From: Microbacterium sp. Bi121
Lineage (GTDB): Bacteria > Actinomycetota > Actinomycetes > Actinomycetales > Microbacteriaceae
Reading direction: 5' to 3'
Assembly (NCBI RefSeq): GCF_918698005.1
Contig: NZ_CAKKLJ010000002.1
Location: forward strand, 248,001 to 312,000
Length of the DNA: 64,000 bases
Positions 26,189 through 35,125 of this stretch are shown here, piece after piece. The number at the start of each line of letters is the position of its first letter. Position 1 is the stretch's first letter. The position numbers and the translations under genes are program-made. The notes beneath the pieces were generated by a model. That model did no database searches, was not told where the DNA came from, and worked only from the letters and a program-made list of their open reading frames with translations.

Positions 26189-26980
26189 ATGTCCACGATC
26201 GTCGCCGTCTGCCAGTTCAGCCCGACCGCCTCGCGTGCGGACAATCGTGCGCGCATCGCGGATCTGACAGCGGAAGCCGCGCGCCGAGGGGCGCACCTGG
26301 TGGTCTTCCCGGAGTACTCCAGCTACTTCGTCGACCCCATGGACTCCACCCTCGCCGAGAACGCCGAGCCGCTGGAGGGCGCGTTCGTGCGGGCGCTGCA
26401 GGAGACGGCATCCGCTCACGACGTCACGATCGTCGCGGGGCTCGTCGAGGATGCCGGCGAGAAGGTGCGCAACGCCCTCGTCGCCGTGGATGCCACAGGG
26501 CTGCGCGCTGTGTACCGCAAACAGCATCTCTACGATGCGTTCGGGCAGACAGAGTCCGACTGGATCGAGGCCGGCGCGATCGACGAGCCGCAGACCCTCG
26601 AGATCGAAGGACTGCGGTTCGCCATGATGACCTGCTACGACCTGCGCTTCCCCGAGGTCGCCCGCACGCTCGTCGACGCCGGGGCCGACGTGATCGTCGT
26701 TCCGGCCGAGTGGGTGCGCGGCCCGCTCAAGGAGCAGCACTGGACGACCCTGCTCGCAGCCCGCGCGATCGAGAACACCGTGTACGTCGTCGCCGCCGAC
26801 CACCCAGGACCGATCGGCGTCGGCCACTCGCAGGTCATCGACCCGCAGGGCGTCGTCCTCGCCGGCGTCGGGACAGGGGAGGGCATCGCCGTCGCGGAGA
26901 TCACGGCCGGTGCCATCGCTCGAGTGCGCGAGGTGAACCCCGTGCTGCGACTGCGTCGTTACGCAGTCGTCCCGCGCTGA
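26189..26980 (+). CDS. carbon-nitrogen hydrolase (nitrilase-family amidase)
   Basis: A 263-residue cytosolic amidase of the nitrilase superfamily. The catalytic Glu42 (VVFPEYSS), Lys111 (YRKQHLYDAF) and Cys149 (MMTCYDLRFPE) are all present, and the second Glu of the family is likely in the stretch leading to NALV. The YDLRFPE motif and length fit the Nit/omega-amidase/deaminated-glutathione-amidase branch, which repairs or deaminates small amides; the exact substrate is not determinable. ATG 26189 is preferred over the frame start at 26156. It may be leaderless with a poor -10 (GAGGAT), so promoter assignment is weak. Confidence 0.9.
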   Translation: MSTIVAVCQFSPTASRADNRARIADLTAEAARRGAHLVVFPEYSSYFVDPMDSTLAENAEPLEGAFVRALQETASAHDVTIVAGLVEDAGEKVRNALVAVDATGLRAVYRKQHLYDAFGQTESDWIEAGAIDEPQTLEIEGLRFAMMTCYDLRFPEVARTLVDAGADVIVVPAEWVRGPLKEQHWTTLLAARAIENTVYVVAADHPGPIGVGHSQVIDPQGVVLAGVGTGEGIAVAEITAGAIARVREVNPVLRLRRYAVVPR

Positions 26981-27013
26981 CGCCGTCTCGACTCGCCTGC
27001 GGCTCGCTCAACG

Positions 27014-27103
27014 CGTTTCGTCTTCGGAGGCTGCGCCTCCTCCGATCAACGACTCGCCGGGGAGCAGCATCGGGTCGCTGAGCGAGCGAAGCGAGACGAA
27101 ACG
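27014..27103. repeat. intergenic REP-like palindromic element
   Basis: CGTTTCGTCT (27014-27023) is repeated in inverse orientation as AGACGAAACG (27094-27103). Between them are a smaller hairpin (CGGAGG/CCTCC) and the string TCGCTGAGCGAGCGAAGCGA, a sequence type seen in many intergenic palindromes of Microbacterium-like genomes. It fills the gap between two convergent genes and could form a transcription-ending structure. Confidence 0.65.
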
Positions 27104-27143
27104 GGCTGAGCGAGGAGGGCAACGACGAGCCGAAGCCTCGACC

Positions 27144-28346
27144 TCAGAACGTGGCCGCGGCGAGCCGCGACGCGGCCTCCTCGAGCACGTCGACGCGCTT
27201 GCAGGCCGCGAACCGCATGAGCCCAGCGAAATCGCCCTGGTGCTCGGGGCTCACGAACGCGCTCAGGGGAATCGCGACGACACCCGCCTGCTCTGGTAGC
27301 GAACGGCAGAACGCCGCGGCATCCACCCCGCCCAAGGACGTGGCGTCGGCGACCGTGAAGTACCCGCCCTGGGGCGGGATGACGTCGAAGCCGGCTGCGC
27401 GCAGGCCATCGCCGAGAATCGCATGCTTGCGTCGCAGGGCGTCCGCGGCATCCGTGAAGAATGAATCCGGCATCCCCAGACCGACCGCGATCGCCGGCTG
27501 GAACGGTGACCCGTTCACATATGTCAGGTACTGCTTGACGGTCAGCACTGCCGTGATGAGGTCGGCGGGGCCGTGCACCCAGCCGATCTTCCATCCGGTC
27601 GTCGAGAAGGTCTTGCCGGCCGAGGAGATCGTCAGCGTCCGTTCCGCTGCGCCAGGGAGCGTCGCCAGCGGCACATGAGAGCCGGAGAACGTCAGGTGCT
27701 CGTAGACCTCGTCGGTGACGATGACCGCGTCGTGCGCGTCGGCGAGCCGGACGATCTCGGCCTGCACCGCCGGCGTGAAGACCACTCCGGTCGGATTGTG
27801 CGGGTCGTTGACGAGGATGATCCGGGTTCGATCGGTGACAGATGCGGCGAGCACCTCGAGATCCGGTTGGAATTCCGGCAGCCGCAGCGGAACCGTCCGC
27901 AGCCGCGCTCCGGCGAGGGCGACGGCCGCCGCATAAGAGTCGTAGTACGGCTCGAAGACGACGACCTCGTCGTCCGGTGAATCGATGAGTGCGAGCAGCG
28001 TCGCCGTCAGCGCCTCGGTCGCGCCGGCAGTGACGATGATCTCTGTCGCCGGGTCCACCTCGAGCCCGTAGAAACGGCGCTGATGCTCGCTGATCGCCGT
28101 GAGCAACTCGGGATTGCCACGACCTGGCGGGTACTGGTTCACGCCCCGCGCGATCGCTTCGCGCGCAGCCTCGAGAACCTCAGCCGGGCCGTCCTCGTCG
28201 GGGAAACCCTGGCCGAGGTTGATCGCCCCGGTTCGGACCGCGGCCGCCGACATCTCTGCGAAGATGGTGGGCGCGACAACGCCGTCGGGGGAGAGCAGGC
28301 CCGCTCCGGCTGCAGTGCGCCGCCAGGCGCCGGGAATAGCACTCAT
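27144..28346 (-). CDS. class I/II PLP-dependent aminotransferase
   Basis: A 400-residue fold-type I aminotransferase. Markers are NQYPPGRGNPELLTAI, TAGATEAL, the NDPHNPTG substrate and cofactor loop, TDEVYEHL, and the PLP lysine in ISSAGKTFSTTGWKIGWV. The sequence resembles the KAT/MalY/YbdL/DapC-like group that transaminates methionine, kynurenine or N-succinyl-LL-diaminopimelate; which one cannot be told from sequence. ATG 28346 is chosen because the -10 TAGCCT lies seven bases before it. The frame extends to 28805, but only as the antisense of the protease gene. Confidence 0.9.
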   Translation of the reverse strand: MSAIPGAWRRTAAGAGLLSPDGVVAPTIFAEMSAAAVRTGAINLGQGFPDEDGPAEVLEAAREAIARGVNQYPPGRGNPELLTAISEHQRRFYGLEVDPATEIIVTAGATEALTATLLALIDSPDDEVVVFEPYYDSYAAAVALAGARLRTVPLRLPEFQPDLEVLAASVTDRTRIILVNDPHNPTGVVFTPAVQAEIVRLADAHDAVIVTDEVYEHLTFSGSHVPLATLPGAAERTLTISSAGKTFSTTGWKIGWVHGPADLITAVLTVKQYLTYVNGSPFQPAIAVGLGMPDSFFTDAADALRRKHAILGDGLRAAGFDVIPPQGGYFTVADATSLGGVDAAAFCRSLPEQAGVVAIPLSAFVSPEHQGDFAGLMRFAACKRVDVLEEAASRLAAATF

Positions 28347-28353
28347 GCAAACC

Positions 28354-28359
28354 AGGCTA
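28354..28359 (-). promoter_or_regulatory. -10 box TAGCCT, leaderless-type promoter
   Basis: On the complement it lies seven bases before ATG 28346 of the aminotransferase. Confidence 0.6.
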
Positions 28360-28443
28360 AGGCCATAGGCCGCACTCACCTCGCCCATATCGAACGCACA
28401 GCAACAGGCGGCAATCTGAGATGGCGTCGATGAAGGAGCAGAC

Positions 28444-29925
28444 ATGAACGACAACAACACCCCCGAAGAGAACTCGGTTCCCGAGCAGACTTCACAGCCC
28501 CAGGGCGGCACCGGTTCGGGCCACGACATGCCGGCCGCGTTCACGTCGCACGCCTCGCAGCAGACGGCACCGACCGAGCAGTTCACCGCTCCTGTCGCGC
28601 ATTTCACCGCACCGGCGGCGAACACCGCGAACGGTTCGTCCTTCGGCATCCCGCCGCAGGGACCCGAGGGAATCGGCCAAGACCAGACAGCACCCGTGAC
28701 GCCCGTCGCGACCAAGCCCAGGGACAAGAAGTCCTTCGGCGCAGGCAAGGTCGCGGCGCTCATCGTCGCTGCGTCCCTCGTCGGCGGCGCAGCAGGACTC
28801 GGCACCAGCTACCTCGGCAGCACCCTGTGGTCGCAGCCCGTCGGATCGACTGCAACCGGCCCGGACACGATCACCGTCAACAATCCCGGCTCCGTGAACG
28901 AGACCACGGCGATCGCCACCGAGGTCCTCCCGTCCGTCGTGACCATCCAGGTCGCCGGCAGCAGCGAATCAGGCAGCGGCTCCGGCGTGGTTCTCAGCGA
29001 TGACGGCTACGTACTCACGAACACGCACGTCGTGACCCTCGGCGGCGCCGAGGCCGACCCGACGATCCGCGTGACGACCTCCGACGGCCACCTCTACAAC
29101 GCCAAGGTCGTCGGCACCGATCCGATCTACGACCTCGCGGTGATCAAGCTCGAGGGTGCGAGTGACCTCGCGCCGATCGAGTTCGGAGACTCGTCCAAGC
29201 TTAATGTCGGTTCCACAGCGGTCGCCATCGGTGCGCCTCTGGGCTTGTCGAACTCAGTGACCACCGGAATCGTCAGCGCGCTGAACCGCAGCATCCAGAT
29301 CGCCTCCTCGGCCGTGCCGGACTCCACTCAGGACTCGCAGGATGACCAGGGCGACCAGGGGGATCAGGGCGGCAGTCCGTTCCAGTTCGACCTCCCAGGC
29401 ACTCAGCAGCAGAACCCGAACTCGTCGATCTCGATCTCGGTGATCCAGACGGACGCAGCGATCAACCCCGGCAACTCCGGTGGCGCACTGGTCGACAGCG
29501 AGGGCAAGCTCATCGGCATCAACGTCGCGATCGCGACCGCGGGGAGTTCGGAGGAGTCCGGGTCGATCGGCGTCGGATTCTCGATCCCCTCGAACATCGC
29601 CAAGCGCGTCTCCGAGGAGATCATCGAGAGCGGCGCGGCCACGCACGGGCTGCTCGGTGCGACGGTGCAGGACGCCACGTCGGTCTCGAGCGCGGATGTC
29701 GCCGGTGCCGTGATCGTCGACCCGACCCCGGGAGGCCCTGCGGCCGATGCCGGCCTGAAGAAGGGCGATATCGTCACGAAGTTCAACGGGCTGCCGATCT
29801 CTGGAGCGACCGACCTCACCGCTCAGGTGCGGGCGGCCGCCGCGGGCAGCGACGCGACCGTGACCTACGTCCGCGAGGGCAAGACCTTCGAGGTGGATGT
29901 CACCCTCGGCGAGCTCGATCTCTGA
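28444..29925 (+). CDS. HtrA/DegP-type membrane-anchored serine protease with PDZ domain
   Basis: A 493-residue envelope quality-control protease. A cytosolic, disordered N-terminus (1-95) precedes one membrane helix (about 99-122), a chymotrypsin-fold domain (about 155-390) with triad His195 (LTNTHVV), Asp230 (IYDLAVI) and Ser345 (NPGNSGGAL), and one PDZ domain (about 395-490). A low-complexity insert with DQGDQGDQGG (about 300-310) lies before the catalytic serine. AAGGAG at 28433-28438, five bases before the ATG, is a strong ribosome-binding site. A hairpin that overlaps the next promoter follows the stop. Confidence 0.93.
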   Translation: MNDNNTPEENSVPEQTSQPQGGTGSGHDMPAAFTSHASQQTAPTEQFTAPVAHFTAPAANTANGSSFGIPPQGPEGIGQDQTAPVTPVATKPRDKKSFGAGKVAALIVAASLVGGAAGLGTSYLGSTLWSQPVGSTATGPDTITVNNPGSVNETTAIATEVLPSVVTIQVAGSSESGSGSGVVLSDDGYVLTNTHVVTLGGAEADPTIRVTTSDGHLYNAKVVGTDPIYDLAVIKLEGASDLAPIEFGDSSKLNVGSTAVAIGAPLGLSNSVTTGIVSALNRSIQIASSAVPDSTQDSQDDQGDQGDQGGSPFQFDLPGTQQQNPNSSISISVIQTDAAINPGNSGGALVDSEGKLIGINVAIATAGSSEESGSIGVGFSIPSNIAKRVSEEIIESGAATHGLLGATVQDATSVSSADVAGAVIVDPTPGGPAADAGLKKGDIVTKFNGLPISGATDLTAQVRAAAAGSDATVTYVREGKTFEVDVTLGELDL

Positions 29926-29941
29926 GCCGAGACCGTTCAGG

Positions 29942-29990
29942 GAGAAGGACGCCACCCGCGATAGGCTCGCGGGGTGGCGTCCTTCTCTTT
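29942..29990 (+). terminator. 20-bp hairpin terminator with the next promoter in its loop
   Basis: Bases 29942-29961 pair with 29967-29987 over 20 base pairs with a single bulged G. The five-base loop TAGGC (29962-29966) is most of the -10 hexamer of the following gene, and CTTT follows the stem. The downstream arm covers the GTG and first codons of that gene. Confidence 0.7.
29962..29967 (+). promoter_or_regulatory. -10 box TAGGCT, leaderless-type promoter in a hairpin loop
   Basis: It lies six bases before GTG 29974. Transcription from here would begin inside the downstream arm, so the new mRNA could not form the hairpin. Confidence 0.6.
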
Positions 29991-31227
29991 CGGCTCCGGC
30001 AACGCGGCCAAGCTGCTGCGGATGCCGTTGTATGCCGCAGGACGCATAGGAACCCTCGTCGTTCCGCGCGGTCGCCGTTGGGTGTTCGGCTGCGGCGCGG
30101 GGATCGGTGACGGCGCGCTGGCGCTGTGGCGGGTCGCGACCGACGAGGGGCGCGATGCCGTCTGGCTCGTCTCTTCGGCCCGTGAGCGCGCGGATGCGGC
30201 ATCCTTGGGCATCCCGACGATCGCGAAGTCCTCGCTGCGCGGCTGGTGGGCGACCGCCAGAGCGGGCGTCCTCGTCGTCACGCACGGGCAAGGCGATGTG
30301 AACCGCTACGCGACCTCGGGCGCGTTTCTCGTCCAGCTGTGGCACGGAATCCCGCTCAAGCGCATCGGTCTGGACTCCTCGGCGACGACCCAGGTCCCTG
30401 ATGTGCCCGGAGCTTCGCTGCTGCGCCGGCTCGTCGGGGTCCTGTACCGCAGCACGGCTCAGCGCATCTCCCTGATGCCTGCGGCATCCGATCGCTCCAG
30501 GGGACGACTGGAATCCGCCTTCGCACTCGGTGGCGGCCGTGTCATCGTGACCGGAGAACCGCGCGTCGACGTGCTCTCGGCCGGCACGAGCGACGAGCGC
30601 CGGCAGGCGGCATCCGTTCTCCTCGAAGCGACCGCCGGCCCCATTCCGCCGAACGCCCGCACGGTGCTGTACGCGCCGACGTGGCGCGACGGGGCAGAGG
30701 ACCCTGCCGTGCCGACGGCGGCGGACTGGGTGCGGATCATCGCGCTGCTCGAGCAGCAGAACGCGGTCCTGTTCGTGAGGTCGCATCCGCTGGGAGCCGG
30801 TTCCTACCAGCCACCCCTCCCGAGCGCCCGCGTGCGGATGCTCGGGTCGGATGTCCTCTCTGACGTGACGCCAGCGCTCCCGGGCATCGACGTGCTCATC
30901 ACGGACTACTCGTCGATGGCGTACGACGTCGGACTGCTCGCGATGCCCGTGCTCTACCTCGCACCGGACGCCGCGGACTACGCGCGAACGCGTGGTTTCT
31001 ACGGCCGCTACGAGGCCGTCACGGGCGGCAGCGCGACCGCCGACTGGCCCGCGCTGACCGACCGGCTCGAGAGCCTGCTGACCGATGAGCGCGCGTTCGC
31101 CGAGCGCTCCGAGCAGTCCGCAGCGCTCAGCGCTCGGATGCATGCCCATCGTGACGGTCGCAACACGCGGCGCGTGTACGACGCGATCCGCGCGCGGATG
31201 ATCTCCGCGCCGAGAGGAGAACGATGA
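29974..31227 (+). CDS. CDP-glycerol glycerophosphotransferase family protein (TagF-like) 1
   Basis: A 417-residue GT-B-fold enzyme of the TagB/TagF family, which adds glycerol phosphate or related alditol phosphate to wall polymers. Family marks are VTHGQGDVNRY, LWHGIPLKRIGLDS (catalytic His region), VLYAPTWRDGAE, VRSHPLG and the CDP-binding ITDYSSMAYD, then ARTRGFYG. No signal peptide is seen; such enzymes sit on the inner face of the membrane. The gene overlaps its homologue by four bases, so the two act together. The real donor could differ from CDP-glycerol. Confidence 0.85.
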   Translation: MASFSFGSGNAAKLLRMPLYAAGRIGTLVVPRGRRWVFGCGAGIGDGALALWRVATDEGRDAVWLVSSARERADAASLGIPTIAKSSLRGWWATARAGVLVVTHGQGDVNRYATSGAFLVQLWHGIPLKRIGLDSSATTQVPDVPGASLLRRLVGVLYRSTAQRISLMPAASDRSRGRLESAFALGGGRVIVTGEPRVDVLSAGTSDERRQAASVLLEATAGPIPPNARTVLYAPTWRDGAEDPAVPTAADWVRIIALLEQQNAVLFVRSHPLGAGSYQPPLPSARVRMLGSDVLSDVTPALPGIDVLITDYSSMAYDVGLLAMPVLYLAPDAADYARTRGFYGRYEAVTGGSATADWPALTDRLESLLTDERAFAERSEQSAALSARMHAHRDGRNTRRVYDAIRARMISAPRGER

Positions 31228-32660
31228 CGACTGCCCGCATCGACGAGCAGGCCGAGCGACTGATCATCGCAGGGGTCGGACCCCGACCCGCGTCTGCGGT
31301 TCTGGCCGGCGCCCGTGCGCGCGTCGACGGTGTCATCACCGGGGGCGGGAAGACCTGGAAGGCGGCGTTCCCGCTTCGGGCGTCGCGGTGGGGTGGCGAG
31401 GAGCTTCCGCTGCCGTCAGGGTCGTACCGGCTGGCGGTCGACGCCGTCGATCTGTCGGCGATCGAATCGGAGGTGCGCCTGCTGCCGACGCTGCGGATCT
31501 CGATCCACGGCGCCGACGTCGAGATCGCGCCGCCGCTCGATCAGGAGAACGAGTCGCCAGGCGGGCAGGCGGCGCTCGAGGCGAGCTACGCCGCTCAGGC
31601 AGGCGGCGACGAGAACGCGGTGTTCTTCGAGAGCTTCTACGGACAGAGCGCAGGCTGCAATCCGCGTGCGATCGACCGTGAGCTCGCACGTCGAGCACCG
31701 GGCGTGACCCGGTACTGGAGCGTCGTCGACCTGTCCGTCCCCGTGCCAGAGGGTGCGGTGGCGATCGTCGAGGGGAGCCCGGAGTGGTGGCGCGCACGGG
31801 GAGCTGCCCGCCTGCTCGTCGTCAACGACTGGCTGCGTCGACGGTTCGCGCGCAAACCGGGCCAGAAGGTTCTGCAGACCTGGCACGGCACACCGCTGAA
31901 ACGTCTGGCGCTGCACCGCCCCGGGTTCGACCCGCGGCGCATGGCCGCCGTGGTCAAGGAATCACGTCGTTGGGACGTGCTGCTCGCGCAGAACCTGTAC
32001 TCCGAGCGCATCCTCAAACGGGCATACGCATTCTTCGGCAAGCCGATCTGGACCGACGGGTACCCGCGCAACGACATGCTCAGCACCGACGACGGCGCAG
32101 CCACGCGTGCGCAGCTCGGCATCGCGGAGGACGAGAAGGTGCTGCTGTACGCGCCGACGTGGCGTGACGACCGGTCGGAGATCGTCGACTTCGTGGATCC
32201 GCAGCTGCTCGCCGAGCAGACGGATGCCGTCGTTCTGGTGCGCGGCCACTCGCGGACGCTGCGACCCGGCAAGGACCACGGCGGAGCGCGGGTTATCGAT
32301 GTGACGGGTTTCTCCGAGACGGCACGGCTCCTGAGCGTGGCCGATGCGCTGATCACGGACTACTCCTCGGTGATGTTCGACTTCAGCGTCACCGGCAAGC
32401 CGATGTACTTCCTCGTCCCCGACCTCGAGCACTACCGGGGGCAGCTGCGCGGCTTCTACTTCGACCTCGCTCAGCGATCGCCTGGACCGCTGGTCGGGTC
32501 GCAGGACGACCTCGTCGCCGCGGTGCTCGACGAGGGCGTGCCCGCGCAGTACGCCGAGCGATACGCCGCATGGCGGCGTCAGTTCAACGGCCTGGACGAC
32601 GGTCAAGCGGCGGAGCGCGTCGTCTCCCGATTGATCGATCTCGGGTACATCGACGGCTGA
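31224..32660 (+). CDS. CDP-glycerol glycerophosphotransferase family protein (TagF-like) 2
   Basis: A 478-residue paralogue of the preceding protein with a longer N-terminal beta-rich region (about 1-110). It keeps the motifs FESFYGQSAGCNPRAI, LQTWHGTPLKRLALHRPG, LLYAPTWRDDRSE, VRGHSRT, ITDYSSVMFDFSVTGKPM and RGFYFDL. The FESFxGxxxxxNPxAI signature is typical of teichoic acid polymerases and primases. ATG 31224 overlaps the upstream stop, and expression is coupled to the leaderless promoter at 29962. It probably builds a poly(alditol phosphate) wall polymer with its neighbour. Confidence 0.87.
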   Translation: MTTARIDEQAERLIIAGVGPRPASAVLAGARARVDGVITGGGKTWKAAFPLRASRWGGEELPLPSGSYRLAVDAVDLSAIESEVRLLPTLRISIHGADVEIAPPLDQENESPGGQAALEASYAAQAGGDENAVFFESFYGQSAGCNPRAIDRELARRAPGVTRYWSVVDLSVPVPEGAVAIVEGSPEWWRARGAARLLVVNDWLRRRFARKPGQKVLQTWHGTPLKRLALHRPGFDPRRMAAVVKESRRWDVLLAQNLYSERILKRAYAFFGKPIWTDGYPRNDMLSTDDGAATRAQLGIAEDEKVLLYAPTWRDDRSEIVDFVDPQLLAEQTDAVVLVRGHSRTLRPGKDHGGARVIDVTGFSETARLLSVADALITDYSSVMFDFSVTGKPMYFLVPDLEHYRGQLRGFYFDLAQRSPGPLVGSQDDLVAAVLDEGVPAQYAERYAAWRRQFNGLDDGQAAERVVSRLIDLGYIDG

Positions 32661-32665
32661 GGCGG

Positions 32666-33739
32666 CTACGGCAGCGGCGTGTTCCGGGTGCCGAGACGCG
32701 AAGCATCCACGGTGTCACGTGCGCCGCGCAGCACGCCGCTGATGAACCCCAGACCCCACGAGAGGTGCATCGTCGGCAGCACTGCCAGCGTCCAGAGCCG
32801 TTCTCTCGGGGTGCGCCCGCCTCCTGGCTTCAGGGCCATGACGGTGACGAGCAACGCGTAGGCGATGAGCGGCAGATAGACGATGGATGCCACGACCGAG
32901 GCGACCCAGCCGAGCACGCGGGTGAGTTGCAGAACTCCGGCTATGAGCGCGAGTGCGACGTTCAGGACGAGCGCGGGTGGCGCGAAGAAGCGCAGGCCGT
33001 TGCTGCGGCCGTACCGGCGAACGAGTTCGCCGCGCCACGCGCCGGTCGCGCGGAACTGCCTGGCCAGACGCCACCAGCTCTCCCGTGGCCAGTAGGTGAC
33101 GGACAGCTTCGGGTCCAGCCACACCTTGTACCCGGCCTGCCGGATGCGCAGGTTGAGTTCCCAGTCCTCGCCTCGCCGCACCGACTCGTCGAACAGACCG
33201 ACTTCGTCGAGCACGGAGCGCCGCATGACCCCGAGGTAGGCGGACTCGGCTTCACCCTCGTGGGTCGTGCCGTGATACGCGCCGCCGCCGAGGCCGATCG
33301 GGGAGTTGTAGGCGCGTGCGACTGCCCGCTGGAACGGCGTGCGGCCGTCGGCGCGCATGACACCGCCGACGTTCGCCGCTCCGGTGCGCTCGAGCGTCGC
33401 CAATGCGCGCTCGGCGTACCCCGGTGCGAGTTCGGAGTGCGCGTCGACGCGGACGATGGTGGGGTAGCGGCTCTCGCGGATGGCGGCGTTGAGGCCGACG
33501 GGGATGTGCGCCGCCGGGTTCTCCACGAGGCGGATGCGGTCGTCCTCCGCTGCCAGGCGTCGGGCGAGCTCCGTCGTGCCGTCCGTCGACGGCCCCAGTG
33601 CGAGCACGAGCTCGCTCGGCCCCGTCAGCTCCTGCGCGAGCACGGAGGCCACTGCGTGCTCCAGATAGGCCCTCTCGTTGAGCACGGGCATGACGAACGA
33701 CACCCCGGTCGCAGGTGTTGTCGAATCGTGCTCTTCCAC
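32666..33739 (-). CDS. GT2-family glycosyltransferase with C-terminal membrane helices
   Basis: A 357-residue GT-A enzyme. The N-terminal catalytic domain has VSFVMPVLNERAYLEHAV, a DDRIRLVEN stretch, TIVRVDAHSE as the DxD-type metal site, RRGEDWELNLRIRQAG as the acceptor-side ED motif, and GGGAYHGT between them. Two or three membrane helices follow (about 270-325). It resembles polysaccharide-forming GT2 enzymes such as ExoA/succinoglycan-type transferases. It points against its TagF-like neighbours but is surrounded by them, so a role in the same glycan is likely. The GTG start has a CATGAT -10 six bases upstream. Confidence 0.87.
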   Translation of the reverse strand: MEEHDSTTPATGVSFVMPVLNERAYLEHAVASVLAQELTGPSELVLALGPSTDGTTELARRLAAEDDRIRLVENPAAHIPVGLNAAIRESRYPTIVRVDAHSELAPGYAERALATLERTGAANVGGVMRADGRTPFQRAVARAYNSPIGLGGGAYHGTTHEGEAESAYLGVMRRSVLDEVGLFDESVRRGEDWELNLRIRQAGYKVWLDPKLSVTYWPRESWWRLARQFRATGAWRGELVRRYGRSNGLRFFAPPALVLNVALALIAGVLQLTRVLGWVASVVASIVYLPLIAYALLVTVMALKPGGGRTPRERLWTLAVLPTMHLSWGLGFISGVLRGARDTVDASRLGTRNTPLP

Positions 33740-33745
33740 CCGTCG

Positions 33746-33751
33746 ATCATG
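33746..33751 (-). promoter_or_regulatory. -10 box CATGAT, leaderless-type promoter
   Basis: On the complement it lies six bases before GTG 33739 of the GT2 gene. Confidence 0.5.
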
Positions 33752-33776
33752 TCATGGCGCGCGCAGGCTCCATGCG

Positions 33777-33782
33777 TACTCT
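33777..33782 (+). promoter_or_regulatory. -10 box TACTCT, leaderless-type promoter
   Basis: It lies six bases before GTG 33789 and only three before GTG 33786, which decides between two adjacent start codons. Confidence 0.6.
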
Positions 33783-33788
33783 TGAGTG

Positions 33789-35072
33789 GTGAGTGGTGTC
33801 AGCGATGTCAAGAAGGCGTACCGGCTGCTGCGGAAGGCCCTGCGTTCGCGCAAGGCCGTGCAGCGCGTCCGTCGAACGCTCGCAGCACGCCCCGTCCACC
33901 CGGAGCAGCACTACAAGATCGCGGTCTATTTCGCCGACGGCGCGGTCAACATGTACCAGATGCGCCAGTGGTACCGCCCGCTCGCCGAGTTGCAGAAGCT
34001 GTGGCCGGTCGTGGTGCTCGCGCGCAACGCCGGCGGTGCCGAGAAGCTGATCGAAGAGGATGCTCCGCCCGTCGCGTTCGTCCCGACCGTTCGCGACCTC
34101 GAGCGCTTCATCGCCAAGCAGGACATCCGCATCGTCCTCTACGTGAACCAGAACACGCGCAACTTCCAGATGTTCCGGTACGGCCGACGCTGGCACGTGT
34201 TCATCAACCACGGCGAGTCCGACAAGATGTACATGACCACGAACCAGTACAAGTCGTACGACTACGCGTTCGTCGCCGGTCAGGCCGCGCGCGACCGGCT
34301 CAGCCGCACACTGTGGCACTACAACGTGGATGCCAGGACGATCGACATCGGCCGCCCCCAGGCCGACCACTACTCCGGCACCCTGCCCTACGCCCAGGAC
34401 GACCGGGTCGTCGTGCTCTACGCGCCGACCTGGGAGGGCGACCGTCCGAGCGCCCATTACGGCTCGATAGCGACGCACGGCGAGACGCTCGTGAAGGGGC
34501 TGCTCGCCACAGGCCGGCACCGGGTCGTCTACCGGCCCCACCCGCGCAGCGGTGTCGTCGACGACGAGTACGGCGCCGCGCACCGGCGCATCGTCACGGC
34601 GATCGCTGAGGCGAACGCGAGTGACACGGCGGCGAACCACATCTACGACGACGGACCGGAGCTCGGCTGGCAGCTCGCCGCAGCCGACGTCGCGATCGTC
34701 GACATCTCGGCGATGGTCTACGACCGCCTCGCATCCGGCAAGCCGCTGATGATCACCCGGCCTCTCGACGAGCGCGCCTCGATCGACACCGGGGGGTACC
34801 TCTCGGACTGCGAGTGGTTGACGGCGGACGCGGCGGCCGACATCGTGGCCGAGGTCGACCGGGTCCGTGCCGACGACGAGGCGATCGCGAAGCTGCGCAT
34901 GTGGGTGCAGCACTACTTCGGCGACACCACGCCCGGGGTGGCGACGGCGAAGTTCCATGCGGCGATCGAACAGCTCATGGGCCTGTGGGAGCACTGGCGC
35001 GACCGCGAGATCGGCGCCATCACGCCCGACGAGGACGACGACGACGAAGAGGACAAGGACGACGAGCTCTGA
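33789..35072 (+). CDS. CDP-glycerol glycerophosphotransferase family protein 3
   Basis: A 427-residue, more divergent member of the TagF-like group. After a basic N-terminus it shows KIAVYFADGAVNMYQMRQW, YVNQNTRNFQMFRYGRRWHVFINHGESDKMYMT in place of the usual WHGxPLK segment, VVLYAPTWEGDRPS, YRPHPRSG, and VDISAMVYDRLASGKPLM in place of TDYSS. The acidic C-terminus is encoded by a run of GAC/GAG codons. The His of INHGES is the probable equivalent catalytic residue. It may use a different acceptor from the tandem pair at 29974-32660. Confidence 0.75.
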   Translation: MSGVSDVKKAYRLLRKALRSRKAVQRVRRTLAARPVHPEQHYKIAVYFADGAVNMYQMRQWYRPLAELQKLWPVVVLARNAGGAEKLIEEDAPPVAFVPTVRDLERFIAKQDIRIVLYVNQNTRNFQMFRYGRRWHVFINHGESDKMYMTTNQYKSYDYAFVAGQAARDRLSRTLWHYNVDARTIDIGRPQADHYSGTLPYAQDDRVVVLYAPTWEGDRPSAHYGSIATHGETLVKGLLATGRHRVVYRPHPRSGVVDDEYGAAHRRIVTAIAEANASDTAANHIYDDGPELGWQLAAADVAIVDISAMVYDRLASGKPLMITRPLDERASIDTGGYLSDCEWLTADAAADIVAEVDRVRADDEAIAKLRMWVQHYFGDTTPGVATAKFHAAIEQLMGLWEHWRDREIGAITPDEDDDDEEDKDDEL

Positions 35073-35113
35073 CGAGCTCTGAGTCACCCCTGACGGATGC
35101 GCGGTCGGATTCA

Positions 35114-35119
35114 TAGACT
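35114..35119 (+). promoter_or_regulatory. -10 box TAGACT, leaderless-type promoter
   Basis: It lies six bases before ATG 35126 of birA. Confidence 0.6.
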
Positions 35120-35125
35120 GGTCGC

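Noticed and set aside
29254-31149. 631-codon open frame on the - strand
   Set aside because: Spans the antisense of two real genes and the terminator between them.
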